A stretch of 64,000 nt of DNA from NCBI RefSeq assembly GCF_000524195.1, contig NW_020170467.1, forward strand, positions 234,432 to 298,431, written 5' to 3'. The position numbers and the translations under genes were made by a program. Of the stretch, positions 10,401 to 25,400 are shown one piece after another (position 1 is the stretch's first letter; each line of letters begins with the position of its first letter). The DNA is from Echinococcus granulosus (Eukaryota > Platyhelminthes > Cestoda > Cyclophyllidea > Taeniidae). The notes under the pieces are model-generated. The model saw nothing but the letters and a program-made list of their open reading frames with translations, was not told the origin of the DNA and made no database searches.

Positions 10401-13400
10401 TCACTTATAACCAGCCGCTTACGGACGGAGTTTATCCACTCGGTAAAAAGGTCCGGTTCCTTTTCTTACAGGATCACACGTGACCTCGTACCTAACAACC
10501 CAGAACTCATCCCTGAGAGTATTTCGTTCCGTATTTTAGTATAAAATGAAATATAGCTTTATCCTCTGTAATTACCCTCACGTCACTCCTCAACTGCAGG
10601 TGATTACCAGCTTTCCTTGACATCGTCATTGAACAATCACACACGAAATGGGATAGATGATGGTGAATTAAAAAAGGTAAGCGTAGGTGTAAAGGGTTGG
10701 ATTACTTGCCTCTAGGGACAAAAAGTTGCATAAAAGTGGACTTCTTAATTATATAGTATCTCATTAAAAGATGATTTTCTGCGGTGGTAATTGTTTTAAG
10801 GAGCTTTCCAAATTTATCTCAAGTGGTCTAATTATTAGTGTTTCAGTAAAATGACAGTAGTCTATATTGACGTCTTCTGCCCTTCGAAATTCGGCCATCG
10901 CATCTATGGCACTAGAGTTTTGGAGGTAGAGTAGTGCAGAGTGTGGTCACCTACAGTGACGCTGCAAACAAAGCTTACGGGTGAATGAGTTAGTCGGCTA
11001 TCCCAAAAGGAAAACATCGGTTTTGTATTGTCGAATATTCAGGCTCACAACTGAAATTCCATGGCAAGATTTATATAGAATATTGTCCTGCAAAATCAGT
11101 AGAATATGAGCAAAGTCCAAAGTCCTGATACATGCCTATTGCTTCAGGCAGCCGGCAGGAACTCAGATAGATGGATAAGCCGGATCGCTTTGCAACAAAG
11201 TCGAAAGAAGTCATCATCTCATGACAAACCACAGAGATCACTTATGCTAGATGTTCGGTTAATTAAGAATATTGTTAAAAGCGATTGATGATACACCCCG
11301 GTGGAGGATCATTAAAGTGATTCATCAACACGTGAGCTCCAATGAAGTCTACGAGGAGAACAGTAGTCCTTGGTTTCAAAAGCCGTTTAGTTTTTAATCG
11401 TTTTGATGGCTGACACAGAAAATTAGTGGAGGTTCTGTTCTAAAAAGAAACACAGACACTTTCGGTCTCTTTTGATTCATTTTCCACGTTAGTAGTGCAG
11501 AGTGCTGACCAACATTGATAAATTATTTATTACGACTACTTGAAAATTAGACCCATATTCTTCTCCATTTTACTCTGTCAGTCTTTTTCAAATTATCATC
11601 AAATTGACCTTCATAAGACATTGAAGTTGTGAGTCGTTAACGCTTGACTTCAAAAAATTAAATGACTTTGAGCGTCGCATATTTAAGGTGAAATATCAAA
11701 ATGCAGTAATACTTGGATTAACCCATCATTGTAAAGCACCAACCCACTGCCCGCTTTCTAATGCGTCTAATGGACACACAAGCAGTTAGCCGACAAAATT
11801 GTATCTGCGGTTGCTCGTAACATACGCATGATCTACCAGCTACACTAAGTCCTCATTGCCACACCGCACAAAGCACTTTGTTCAGACATCGACAAACAGG
11901 ACACCTTTATCAACCGTGTGGACATTGCATTGCCAAGGTCACTGGGAGAACGTGCATGAATCATTAGTCTGTCAGTCAGCAGTCGGTCGGTCACCCACTC
12001 AGTCCGTGAAATGGGTGTGTGCATGCACGTGTTCACCGTAGTGTCCGTTGCAATTGAGGCCATTTATCGACTCCCAAAAATCCGTAATTAGGCATGTTAT
12101 GTCCAATTTCTCCAAATCAGAAAATCAAAAACGAAACTAAATAAAACACAGAGTAAAATTAGCAAGTACAAAAAGGGTAATAAAGATTAAAAATCTGAAA
12201 ATCTCAGATGAACAGTAAGGATGGCGAAAACGGGTGAATAAAAAAATGGATGGATGGATGGATGGATTGATCGATTCGGGATGGACAAAGGGTAGCCGGT
12301 TGCTCAATCTGTGACGAATTAAGTGAACCCAAGTCTTTAATCTAACTAGGTTTGGGATTACTGAATAAATAGACTGAGGAAACTGTTTTTCCAAACCCCA
12401 TTCTGCCCTTATTTTCTCATATGCTTGATGTTTTTTTCGTCTAGCATGCATAAGCAACTGGACACCTTTCTGAAGTATCCTCCTGTCAGTACATCAGTGC
12501 CTATTGCCGCCTACGTGTTTTGTACTTTAATATTCTCGCCTTTATCTGATAATAGCAGCAACATATTATTGCGCCTCTTTTGACCTTTTCAGGAGGTTTA
12601 ATGAACTGTCAAAAAGTGATTGGTTGCATGGCTAACATATCAAAAAACTTATTAGTTGAGTAGAAAGGCCACTAATTATTTTTCCCTAACATACAATTAA
12701 CTCAAAGGACTTTTTTAAATCCAAAATCCATTTTAGTTGTAATGATGCTAATTCTGACAAGTTTGCTACCAGGATATCAGTGAAAATGTTGACAACCACA
12801 TACCTGATGTTGCATTGTTTTAAATTAGCACTAATTATCAGTAAATTTTCTTATCAATTCAATTGCTGGTCAGGAATTTAAAAGAAAGTAACTGCAACCA
12901 TCCTTAGGCCAAAAGAATATCCTTAATCTCTTTTGCTGTTTTAAACTCAACCAATCTGTTTGCAGCACACCAGCAGTTTTCGTAAACTGATACAAAATGC
13001 CCGTCCCATATTTATGACGTTAGGCGCCAATAAAAACGTCGATGCCCCACACATATTCGATGCCGATGAAAAATTGTGAACTTTTTCAGCTCTCAGTTAT
13101 TCGGTTTCACGACGGAGGTGTGAATCTCTGATATTGGTCTCGAAGATCCTCGGTAAGGCGACAATAAAGCTACTTCTGCATTTATGGGCTCAAAGTAGTC
13201 TTTAGTGATAAATCTGTCGTTGCATTGACGCCAACGCGATGATATCCTCTGGGAGCAAGGAGGATAGAACGCTTTACTAAGGCTTCAAAAAAGAGTTACG
13301 CAGATATAAACCGTCAGGTTACTTTCTAAGCAGAGATCAGTCAGCCGGCAGGTAAAGAGCGAAGAATGAATTCATGATCTTTCAAGTGTTTTGCGAATGA

Positions 13401-16400
13401 GACCCTCTTGTTTGGTAGTTTTCACGACTCGCCTACCTTGTCCAGGAGTCAAAGAATTTCATTTCAACTTGGAATCTTAGCATACCAGTTTCTAATTCAA
13501 GCACTCCTTTCAACTTGATCCAAGATGGTGGAATTTTGCAAATACGATGCCTCTTTCAGTGACTCAGCATCAGAGCCCAGTGGTTTGCTGTAACCATTTC
13601 TAAGTGGTGCACGTTCTGCACCCACATCTTCTCGAAATACCAAATAATGAATCTTTCTGGAGAAGTCCCACACCTCTAGAGCCGAGGCTAAATTCATAAA
13701 GCACATAGACTCACACTTTATCAAGTTTAACAAGATCCAGAGTGATAAGAAAATTGTACGGAGTAGAAGAAAGACTACAGATTGACCAGCGCACATGTAT
13801 TTATGACAAAACACGGACAACCTAGAGGGACAGTTAAAGTTAAAATCGTAGTCGAGTACAAGAAATGAATTCATCTTATTAAATTAATCGGTTTTGCTCT
13901 GAAGTAAATATTTTTACAAGATCAAAACTTATGAAATTAACAGAAGAGTCCCATCCAATTTGTTAAAATCGCTATTTTCAATAAAGGAGTATCATAAAAA
14001 ATGTTATTTGCACTGCTTAAAAGGGAGGCATTTTTCGACATAAAGGTGGGATGTTTATGTTTGGTTATTCTTGGGGTATCCCTATATCTCACCGCCACCA
14101 TTAATTAACCTGAAATGTTTGTGTTTGGCTACGGATATTACTTACTTAAAAGGAATAGTAATTTGTTAAGGGTTATTCAATTTCGTTTTTTTTATTTAAC
14201 AAAATTAATATTGACCAATGCTTACGTCGTCGATAACGGCGACCAAGAGGAACATGAAGACAGCTGTCAGCGCGATTCCCATCGGTAGGATTAGCAACAT
14301 AAAGACTGGACTGATGATCTGAATGTAGATGAGCATGTAGGGTATGCCAAGGGTGAGCATTAGCTGGGCAAGGACCAGAAGGTGTCTAAAGAGGAAGGAA
14401 TTCCAGTCATCTTGACGTCCCCTACATCTTTGTATGCCTTAGTGGAATAACTCATCCCGTTTGCTATCGTTCAGGTGTTCACAAATTCGCGCATAGAGAT
14501 GCCTTGATTTATTCATTCTTCGTCTCTTTCAACTGGGTCACAGTTAAAATATGATTGCTTTATCTAAACCAGCGGAACTGTGCCATTAAGTTCGATTTAA
14601 GTAACCTAGGGAGTCGACCCTATAATACCTGAATCTTGGCAAATTTGAGCGTTTATTGCAAAAACTAGTGCTCAATTACTTCAGAGATGAGGTAGATGAG
14701 GTAAATTGTCCCCTTGCGAATTCGGCAGATCCCTTCCCTTACGATTTTAATTTCATAGTTATAACTCACGTAGATTTATTGACTCGACTCCTTCGAATAG
14801 CTAGGTAGTTACGAAGGACAACGAAGCCAACAGTAATAAGGACCAAAAGGTTGAAGAGCACCACAGCTGTAATGGGAGCGAGAAGGGGCCATCGGTAACC
14901 CAGCAAGTCTGGTCCAATACACCTAGATGCAGAAAGAGAAATTTTAGACAAAGAAATCAATCTGAGGCTGCTACAAACTTCAAAAATGTGAAAGAATAAA
15001 CGCATAAATGGCATAGATGAAGAAATGAATAAGTCGACTAAGGGAACCAAAATTGACGTGTGGATAGATGTGTGCATCTATGTACGTCTGCATGGTTGAT
15101 GGACGGATGGGTACTGAATGGAAGGGTGGATGAATAAGGGATGGCTATGAAATGGGTGCATGGATGGACGGACGCATGGATAAACAGGTAGATCCACGAC
15201 AAGCAAACGAAAACATTTTTTAATGCTTATGGATTAATTAATTATTGCATGAGTTGGCAAAGTAAAGAATTTACTGCCAGAAGGCGTGTGTGTGTGATTG
15301 TGAATAGTTCCATACATGTGTAAAGGATTAGGACCCTAACTTACATACTGTGTGAGTAAACGCGGAAACGATCAAATGAAGGGATAAATTGAGATTTTTT
15401 TAATCAAATGAGAACGTAAGAGAGCTGGTCTGTTAACGAGCAATTCAATGACCTAGAAGAATAGAGTTAATATCCACAGTCCGCAATTACTTTAATGAGG
15501 GAATCGTTTAGAGAGCTATGAATTATGCCAGAAAGAGATTCGGTAACTGGTTGGCTGCGTAAATGAGTTAGTAAATCCAAAAGTTAATATGTAAGAGAGT
15601 GACCTATTCAATCTGTAAATGAACAAATGAACTATCCACTTAATTGGTAATTTAGCCCATAAGTTAGTTTTCCTATAATTCTTTGAGTGGGTTATTAATT
15701 TACTTGTTATGCAGATAACTCGGCCGTTGAACCCATAGGTTATTCAGCGATTGAGGCACTCAACCAGTTATTCTTAACCGATTGAGTCTATAAAAGAGTG
15801 ATTAAACGGATAAAGGAGGCAGTTTTATGAGTCCCCGAAAGACTATGCAAGCAAAGGAGTAAGTGAATAAATCAACTAGTTGGTTAGTTATATAATGAAT
15901 AAGTCGGGCAGGTGGGAGAGTAATTGAGAGAACCAGTGATCTAGTAAGTTAGTAGGTATGTAATCGGGTATGCTCGTGAATTTGTCATTTGTTGAGTTAT
16001 TGCTGACAAAGCAAATGAGTTTGGTAAGCGAGAACGTGGATCATTTAGTTATTCTGAGGGTCAATGAATGAGAGCGGATCAACTAATTAGTATTTTGGTC
16101 ATTAAAATAGTACTCGGTTGTGTAATGCATTTCAGTGCATGACTGGATGAGGGGAAGAATTAGTGATTGGATCAGTGAGTAATTGAGTCTAAGGGTAGAT
16201 TCCTAAACAGTTGGTTAGTTAGTAAAGAAACTTGATACCTATTTTTTAAACCATCAAACAAGATAATGAGGGCTTGAGTGAGTGAACCGACTAGCTCGTG
16301 AGTTAAGGGGATAACAAATGGTTGAGCTACTTAGACGGTCAACGAGGAAGGGAGTAAAAGGAGGATGGGTGTTAACAGCTAGGTTTAGGATAAATTAATA

Positions 16401-19400
16401 TGGTATGGATGGAGGCATCTATTGACGATAGGGTACACCAATGATTCTTCAAAATAGAATAAAAGATGGCCAAATCCGAGGTCAAAGGATAGATAGATAA
16501 GCGGGTTGAAGTCGATTGAAACAAGAATAGATGACTCCAAAAACAGACTGATGTATAGATTCCTGGAAAAATGATAGGGCTAAGGTAGATGAAGAAATTT
16601 CAGGACTCATTGATTGGGCAATAAACAGATGCATCTCATTTATAAATGCACCCTCGATGGAGGCGTGAATTCCAAATGAATGGGAAAACCGGAAATGCAC
16701 GAATAATTTTTAAAGCTTTCCCATAATAGACTAGTAATCGAGTAATTGGGTAAAAAGGATTCTTTAATGAACAAATGATGCAGTCTGGACGAATAAATAG
16801 TTCTAAGCTAAATGACTAGATGAGTGAATGAGGACGTGAGGAGAGGGATAAATCAGTAAGTTAAGTAATTTTTTGTGTAAGTGGCTGAGTGACATCTAAA
16901 TTAATTAGTGGGGTAAATGAGTAATCAAATGAACTTGTTTTTGAATAACTTAGCGACCTAATAATTTAATGACAGCCAAAAAAACTCACAACCCCAGACC
17001 CGATTTAAACTGACGAGCCATGCCGAACCAGAGTCCGACTATTAATGCAGGTCCAATGTAGGCGCAGATGGTGACAGGGATGTAGACAATTCGGAGGGCA
17101 AAAATACCGTTGAAGTCGGTATGGGGCGCAACTCTGAAAAAGTAAACTCGCGTTTTCGTCAAAGTTACAAAAGACAGTTTCATTATAATTTGCGTTAAAA
17201 TTCCTTTCACTACCTTCCGAGCACTGATCTGAGCAACAAATGCCGAATTGTTGACGAAAAATTAAAGACCAGGAAAAGTGGAACATTTGGGTCATAAAAA
17301 TAATTGATAATTAAACGCAAATTTTCTAGTCTTAACCAAGAAATAGCAGACTTCGGAAATGAGGTTCGTGAATAGGCGATAGTGAGTGGATCCCCCGTAT
17401 TCGGCGAGGTATACTAGTATCTAGGAGATCGTGGCATAATCTTCATTCCAGCCACATTCAATTCTTGTGCAATCTCACGAGAGATCAAGCGATAACAAGT
17501 TTTCCAAGAAGTAGCATTCCTCGCGCTAAATACAGGTTGACAGGAATAGCTGCTGTGATGATGAGTTGGGAAACACTACGGTAGGGATCATCACTGTCAG
17601 GTCTTCATTAACAGGCGTCATTAAAACGTTAATATTAATCAAATGTCTTACTGCTAAGCGATTTCGAGGCTCGCCACTGTGTTACGCCTGGAGTCTTCTT
17701 TATCAGATAATTGTTCATCTTATTCACAAGGAACGTAGCAAGCTGTAAGCTGTTTCATTAAACATACTGCATCTACTGCTCCCTACCCTGAACTGGCTGG
17801 AGCGAGATGTTTGTTAGGTATTAATCATAGACGACGTTTGATGTTAGTGTTGCCACAGTAGCATCTACCGTTTACACGTGCCTTCAAAATTAAAAGTATT
17901 AATTGGACCTGAACTTCGTTGCTGTTTGTATAATGGGAGCTATCTCTATTCCTGTGTGGAAGTGGTACATTTCCCCCTCCGATGTTCCAAAAAAGCACTC
18001 CTGAATTGGTCCGGAAGTACGATCCCTTTCAACTCAAAAAGCCATTTATTTAATAATCTGATATTTGACCACAAGAAAGTATGATAATAAGTTGATTCTT
18101 CTTGCAGCCTTCCAAAATATTCTTAAAAGAGGAAAAACACCTCAAAATCGTGTTGACAGCTGACACACCAGGTGTGTCTTTTTGCAAATAACATGAGCCA
18201 ACACATAAATTACGGTTTACGCATGTGCTTATGGGAGTGGCAATAAGTGCCTTTTCGCTAATCAAGGCAGCAAAGTGTATCAGGAAATGTTGTATTCTAT
18301 GCTACTGATTGCTGAACAACAAATTACGTAGTATTGATGATTTGTGAAAAAAATTATAGCACATAAGCAGAAGTAACCCCAAAATCCTCACCGCTATTAC
18401 GTAATATCTCTCAAATCTTGCTCAGTTTCACGTTTACGCAGCTTTTTGCCTCTTTAAGTGAAAAAGGCATAGGGTTTATTTTTTAAATTAAGGATTTTAC
18501 GTACCCTATCTACTTCTTAACCTGGTAACAACCATAAATCTTTCTTCACTCTACTCTCTCATCTGTCGTGTAAGATAAAGTACATTCTCTGATTTATAGC
18601 CTGTATATTTTGGCAGTAATTGGAATCTCCGATTTAGTCACTTGCAAAACTGGGAGGGTAGGGTTTGGTCGAGATGATAAAAGCTAATCTAATATAATTT
18701 ACCTAGCAAACGAGTTTTTAAACTTTCGTACACCTAGTGGAATCATCCATCCCTAGATGCATGCATATACACGGGTCTTTGGCAATTCGTTGGACTAAAT
18801 TGTATGTCACAGATTGGTTGAGGTTAAAGCCGGTTAAGGTGGATGTGTGGATTTTTTTCGGTCTGAGGATGATAACATTTTTGGTGCTTGTAGAAGCAGA
18901 ACTTTAAATAGAACGCATTCTTTGTAGACTGTGTGAGTTGAATTCTAGGATATTGGCTATAAACGCGATTAAGATAGATATTAAACTACGGAAAATTCTA
19001 AACTTCCAAAAGATTTCTCTACAATTTGCTTATTTTGTCAATCAGCAAGAACGTACGCTTGAAAAATAAAAAGTAGCAAATTTGGTAGCTCAAATGTTAC
19101 TTTTTTAAAAAGAAAAGCAAATTAGTAACTTAAAATAACTTAGTTGATTTTAATGTAATAATAAGACATGGGCTCTCCGTTCAAAGAATTTCTTATTTTC
19201 TAGTCTCTAATAAGAAAAAGTGTTGATCATCGAGGGAGAAACTAACAGGAGACTTTTAATAGGAGGGGAGACCAAGTCTTGAGAAGACAATTTATCCTCC
19301 GACGTTTGCCACTTTTGTCATCTACCTTCGCCATTATTGCAGGAATAATGATCGCCCTTTCAAGTTGACGCGGCTAATTCACTTGGTCCCAGCTGGGTGC

Positions 19401-22400
19401 TTCCTTCAGGTACAATCTCCTTTGCTCACTCAAACCATCTACCACTAAGATCGCAGTTTTGACCTTCTGCATTTTATCCAAAAGCTCGATTGACAGTGAG
19501 TCGAGCCAGTCGGAAAAGCTTATTTCATCGAAGCTCCGAGGTGCTGTCGACTCTGTCACCACTAATTAACTTTACACTAAAAATATCCAAGACGCTTCAC
19601 AATCAGCCGCTTAAAAGACAGGGACAAAGACTTTATGACTTACTTTCTGATTTAATTTGTCAACAATTATACTACTGTAAAAACGAAATTAGTAAATGTG
19701 AGTGCGGAAGACAGGTTAAACCCGTTCAAAGTCCATCTGATTCATTTTATTGGGTCGGTTGCTCTCAATTTAAGCCAAAAACAGCAAGAAATGGGTTTAA
19801 TTACTAATAGACGTCATATGTGGTTTTCGCCTGTAAAATCAAGTGCGTCCAAGTGGAGATAAATGATCTAACTTTATTGTAACTGCCAGGTTGAGAGCCT
19901 CTGATCTGCTCTAAATTAACAAAAAGCAGCAGCCGAAGGGAAGTTACTAGGATTATCTACAATCTCAGAAGAGGGTTTCAATTTTTTGCCTTCCAGAAGT
20001 TTCTATTTAAAAGATAAGGTTTCAAGTATTCTATCACATTCCTCAATTTGTACCCTAGTTGAGCTCGTCCTAGTGACCAATATCAACGCAATGTTAATCA
20101 AAACAAGGCCAAGGTCATTCGAAATGATATAACTATATGAAAGTTTTGAGCATGGCGGCAATAGAGCAGACCAGCCAGGAGGCGGATGCGCACACTTCGA
20201 ATCCTTAGTGTAGCCGCATTATCAGGTACAACGGTCTTGGTTTTTGAAATCGGTTAACCTGGTCATTCTAGTTGAAATCACGATGGTGCCCGTGATAAAA
20301 CTCATACATAACAGCATAAAAAGGCAAATCGTAGGAAAGCAAGCAAATTGATTCGTGTGGATTGGGAACCGTCATATCAGCTAAAAGGTGGCCTGACAAA
20401 GTGAAGGATAGGAAAACAATTAACACTCGACTAAGAAGAACATCTAATGGTTTGTCATGTATTTAATAGGCAAATGCAGTTTGATTGGGATCAGAAAGAC
20501 GTATTGCCTGGTGTTGAAACAGTAGATCCACTTTGTGGAAGACATTATTAAGTACAAAGACTAACCCATGAATCGTAGGCAAAAGAAGCTTCGCTAACTA
20601 TAAGGCCTTTGATTTGATAGGAATTCATGGAAGATAAATAACTCGAGGAAGAGATATCCAAATGGGAAGAAATCCGAAGACATGAGTGGAGCCAATAATA
20701 AAAAACCATGTTAGAAGATTTACAGCCTCAGATGTGCTTGAGGTATATCTAAAAGGAACTCACATCATTAAAAGAGCATTTAAGCCAAAGACGAACTTCC
20801 AAGCGAAGGCACATAGAGGAAAGTAGTTGACAAGGACAGCGATGACAGCACAGAGGAATTCAAAGTCCTCCGGCACGTGGGGAATGAAGAGGGAGACCAG
20901 GGTGCCCAGTAGTAGAGACAAGGCAATATGAAACTGGTCCAGGCGAAATACGCCCCTAAATAATACACAAAACAGTGCGTCGATTTATTTAATTGTTCAT
21001 ATAATAATTAATTTAGATAATAAAAAAAGTTAGGCACAACACGTTCGTTGAACAGAGGAAATAGTTAGACTGTTTTGAAATAAACATGTATGTTAGAGGT
21101 AATCGAGCAATCTGAGATCCTTTTACAGATTCATAAGCGCTGACCCAGACACGATTAAAGGGTCTGACCTCTTCTCATTACTATTGCCATCGGTCACTGA
21201 GTGCCTTAAATGTCAGCAGGTTACTTGTGTTCAAGGCACTAAAAAATTCTCTAATCCTGAAAAATGTTTTTAAATAAAGCAAAAAATTTTTGTTAATGGA
21301 TTTGACATTACCATACTAATTGAATATTTCAAAGTCAACTCGGGGTAACACTTCAGTAGAAAATGTATAAATAAGGAAATAATTGTCTAATTCAAGACCA
21401 AAAAAAGTTGCTTTACGTGTTTCATTAAGACTCGACATGGCCCTGGACTGTATATTCAAAAAATTTCACCATCCCGTTGCTCCATAGCTCACCAAATGTG
21501 AACTATAATGCTAACTCTCTTGGAAGATCAAATAGTTTTCTATTTCGTTTGTTTTCAGATAGGCGACACCCACTCAAAGTCGATGGCACTACCTGTTCCC
21601 TCTGCCTTGAGGCACTTCACATGACTTGAATTTCAAAATTTTTACTATTTCTTTAAATGAAAGGCTATTCGGTTTTTCAGACAGACGTAGTCTACCACAA
21701 GACTGGGTACTACGTAATATTCCATTGATAAATACTGTAGATAAGACGAGTAGGTTTGACACGCTAATAAGCTTTATTATTATTTAAACTATCCTAAGTT
21801 AAAGTGTTGTAATAAAACTGTCTAGCGTGATGGCTAATGGACTCTGAAAAGAGATTCACGCCAAACGTTGGAGCAAAAAACAGTCCAATGCTTTCCAAAC
21901 TGTAAAAAATGCGTTCATTTATTAAGTGACTAGATCCAATATACTTTTTTCCTTAAGGGCGAACAAAAAATGCATTTCTTGGTTAAGCGTCTCCCAACTT
22001 CTGATAAAATATGCGGTGATGCATGACAGCTGTCATCCCTTTCTTCCTTTGATAGTTAGTGGATTCTGCTGCTACTTGTTTGCAACAGGTGAAAGTTGGG
22101 CTTATTTTGTTTGGAATAACTACCTCAGGGTTCTTTTGTGTATGTTCATTCGAGGATACTTACACAAATCGGGTGAAGAAGAGGAACAAGGAGAGCGCAA
22201 TCACCGTGATGACTGAACTGACGTAGTTCACGATCGTTATTGATGGTCCATAGTTTTTCAAATTCTGAAAAGAAAGTGCAGAGGAATAAATCAAAAGGAC
22301 ATGATAACACCCAATAGATCCAACCTGGAGGTGATGAATTCAGACACTACCTGACTTTAACAAGGAGGAGAGGGAACAAAGTGGAATTTTCTTTTATACA

Positions 22401-25400
22401 ATAAATCGCCTAGATTTAAAATAAGTTTTTTATTGGGCAAAACTTTTGAACAAAAATTTTTCTAACTTTTATAATCATCATCTCAAAATCATGCCGAAAA
22501 ACTATTATTAGAGACCTCCTCCTGACCCCTGACCCCGAAATTGATTGGCTATTGAAGGGAGAATTAGGAAATGAAGTCCTCAATAAGGCCAAAAACGATA
22601 CGATGTTTCCATGTCCCGACTTGGTGTCCCTTTACAAGGTACCCACCATGACTCATTCAAACATGGAAAATGTTACCCATTTAGCCAAAAAGGAATTCTG
22701 TTCGGGTTGCTAGTATGGAAGGTATGATAAGTAAACGATTGCAGGCATTTTACCGATTTAACTTAAATAACTTTGTCATAATTTCTACCACTCACGTAAA
22801 GAAAGTCAGAAGATTTTCTTCTACTTTTTAGAGCTACTAAATTGAAAGGAGATGTGGGCGCCCATCAATAATCATTTACTCCTAAGAAACACGGAGATTT
22901 TGGACGTCGAAGATACGGTAACACATGTGTTCGAGGTCGTAAATATTATGTGCCTGCATGCATAATTTGCGACTTTGAAAACGCCACCGAGGTGACTCAG
23001 CTAGACAGGGAGGGGAAAGAAGAAAAGTTATTTTATTAATTGAATCTCGTTCTGCTTTTCGCTTTTCACACAAGAAGACGTACAATTTTGTTTTGATTAA
23101 AATAATATTTTCAACTTCTGTCTGCAATTTGGAACATAGGATGCCCATGGGTGGTACCTGCCTATTTTGGTGCTCCACAATTTTAAGATAAAGGTGGGTG
23201 AAACGTCAAAACTGGGGTTTTGCATTATTGATGGCAATTATACCTGCAGGGTGTTAATCAAATTATTCAAAAGGGGACTAGAGATTTGGGACTTAATTAG
23301 ATTTCAAGCTTTGATTGGTTTTTTTCGTACCGTCCCGCCCAATTGCTAATTACTGACCTTCCAAAGGGAGTAAACAATCTAAGCCAATCAAAACCTGGTT
23401 CTATGATCACTAAAAATGACTGCCCAATCATATTTTTCCTTGATATCGATCTTTACTCCGCATCTCATGTCATACGTCTGAGTGCGATCAATTCACATCT
23501 AACCCAACCCTACTATGTGATGACTCACCAAGGAGCAGACAGTTGTGTTTCTAGGTCACATCGATTCTAGTTTTGCATCTTAATGATTAGTATTTAGCAA
23601 ACAGCCATTCACAGGCCTACCTATTATGGATCCACATTCAACTTTTCGTGTCCAATCAAATTCCACTCAATTAATGACTAGTTAATGGTTATCCAATCAA
23701 ACTTTCCACTATTTTTGATCTTTAAGGTGATATATTTGTGCCTCACATTTCCACATTTTTAAAAATGGAAACGCATAGTAACCGTTAAACAAAGCGGAAT
23801 GGCAGTTTAAGTCGGTTGTTGTAAATGATGCAGCAGAGACAAGGTTATTGCTATCATAAATGAGGTAAAAGTTAGGCTATGTCATAAGACTTCCTCTCCA
23901 TTTACACGGTCCAACCGTCATAAAGATACGTCCAACACCCTGGAGCCTGTTGCTAAGTCGGCCAGTCAGTCATTCAGCAAATGCGTCTTTTCAGGTCTGA
24001 CCCCGTAACGTCGTAGTGGCATCACCAGCCTAGACACTCGCCCGGTCGACTCCGCGATACAGAGCAGATTATGTCTAACATTCTACTGCTAATTAATAGT
24101 TTCAATTTGGGAATTAAATTTGCCCAGTAATTTGATGTTTGTTGAGCTCCTTTTGTCCGTAATTAATAGGATAATAAATACTGAGGGATGAAGCAATGAA
24201 AGGGTAATCGCATGTCTTGTACTCTTGTCCCGAATTCGCGTCAAATTATACTTAAAATAACTTAAATATAAGGATAGAGGAAAGCATGGCACAATTTCAT
24301 TTTGAAATGAAAAGGAATGGAGAACTTTCAAGTTCAACAAAAGGACGTAATAGGTCGCTTTTTGGCGGAATAAAGAAGGTAGTGTGATCGAATTCCCAAT
24401 TGGTCCATATTTAAAACCATAAAATTACTGATCTTGGATAAATTTGACTGAAATAAAAGGAATCTATTAACTCTGGAGTTGTTCATCGCGAGAGAATTGG
24501 ACCCAACTCGTGACTGTGAGGCCTTCATCGACTTTTAATGAGGAGATAACCCCTGCTTCCTCATTGATATAGCTCCACATTCCAACAATACATAGTGCCT
24601 TTCATAAAACAATCTTCGCGATACACGAATCTTAAATCGGTGGGAGAAGGGGAAAGGCGATGAAAGTGTTACGCCACAACTACCATTTCCTATCCTAAGT
24701 ATTTGTTAGGGTCAAAAAAAGTTTATTCAACATTTGAAACAAGTGGTTTTTAGAGAACTCCACAACATTGGCTGAGGCAACATCGAAACCGGCGAATTTA
24801 AATCTCTCCTCCCGAACTGATGCAGAATTTGCTTCAAAAGAAGATTCATTTTTAGCCAAGTTTTTCAGATTTGTTTTAGGGAACCCCACAAAGAGGCTTT
24901 TTTGATGAATTCCAGGCGAAAAGTGCTTAAACTTTTGGAGAATTGAAAAAAGATAGGAGTACGAAGAGGGGTCCGCTGTACCTGCACCGATCTATACTCA
25001 CTTACAATTTCACCCAGTCATTTTTTGGTAGCTAGGTCTAACAGTTTACAGGATGTCGAAATTTTGATAATCCGAATGTATAAAAGCGTCCTACTGAGTT
25101 AAAAAGTTTTAAAGACTAAAAAAATGCTATATCTAATATTGAACTGCCGAAATAAAACTTGCAACAGACAGGAAATAAAGATTGATATTTAGTCAAGTCA
25201 CTTTTTTCCCTATTTCCCTTCGAAAAGTCCACAAACATCTACAAATTCTTTCAAACTACAAGTCACTTTAAAAAGTGATAAATCATTTTGGGAGTTTTAT
25301 ATCAAGGAAATCAGTCTAAAATTGTCAAAAAGAAAAGAAAACCAAAATTTTTCCTAATTACCTCGTTTCTGATTGAAGAATTTTTCGCACACTCTATTTT

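Larger units (their letters stand above)
7981..14225 (-). other. Receptor intron 24 (6.2 kb)
   Basis: Separates the TM7 exon from the tail. It contains the 52-bp direct repeat pair (8034 and 9073), a candidate 27-base microexon, a short (GGAT)n tract and one copy of a coding-like repeat. No further constitutive exon is needed, because the flanking exons join in phase 0. Confidence 0.7.
14923..16989 (-). other. Receptor intron 22, mostly decayed simple repeat
   Basis: From about 15.06 kb the DNA is dominated by variants of GGATGGAT, then until about 16.95 kb by a degenerate four-base pattern of TNAGTGAAT-like units. No exon is needed between TM4 and TM5, which join in phase. Confidence 0.7.

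Noticed and set aside
17446..17574. Hydrophobic minus-strand stretch considered as TM4
   Set aside because: Its phase does not fit exons 21 or 23, and the exon at 16990-17133 supplies TM4 with exact phase on both sides.
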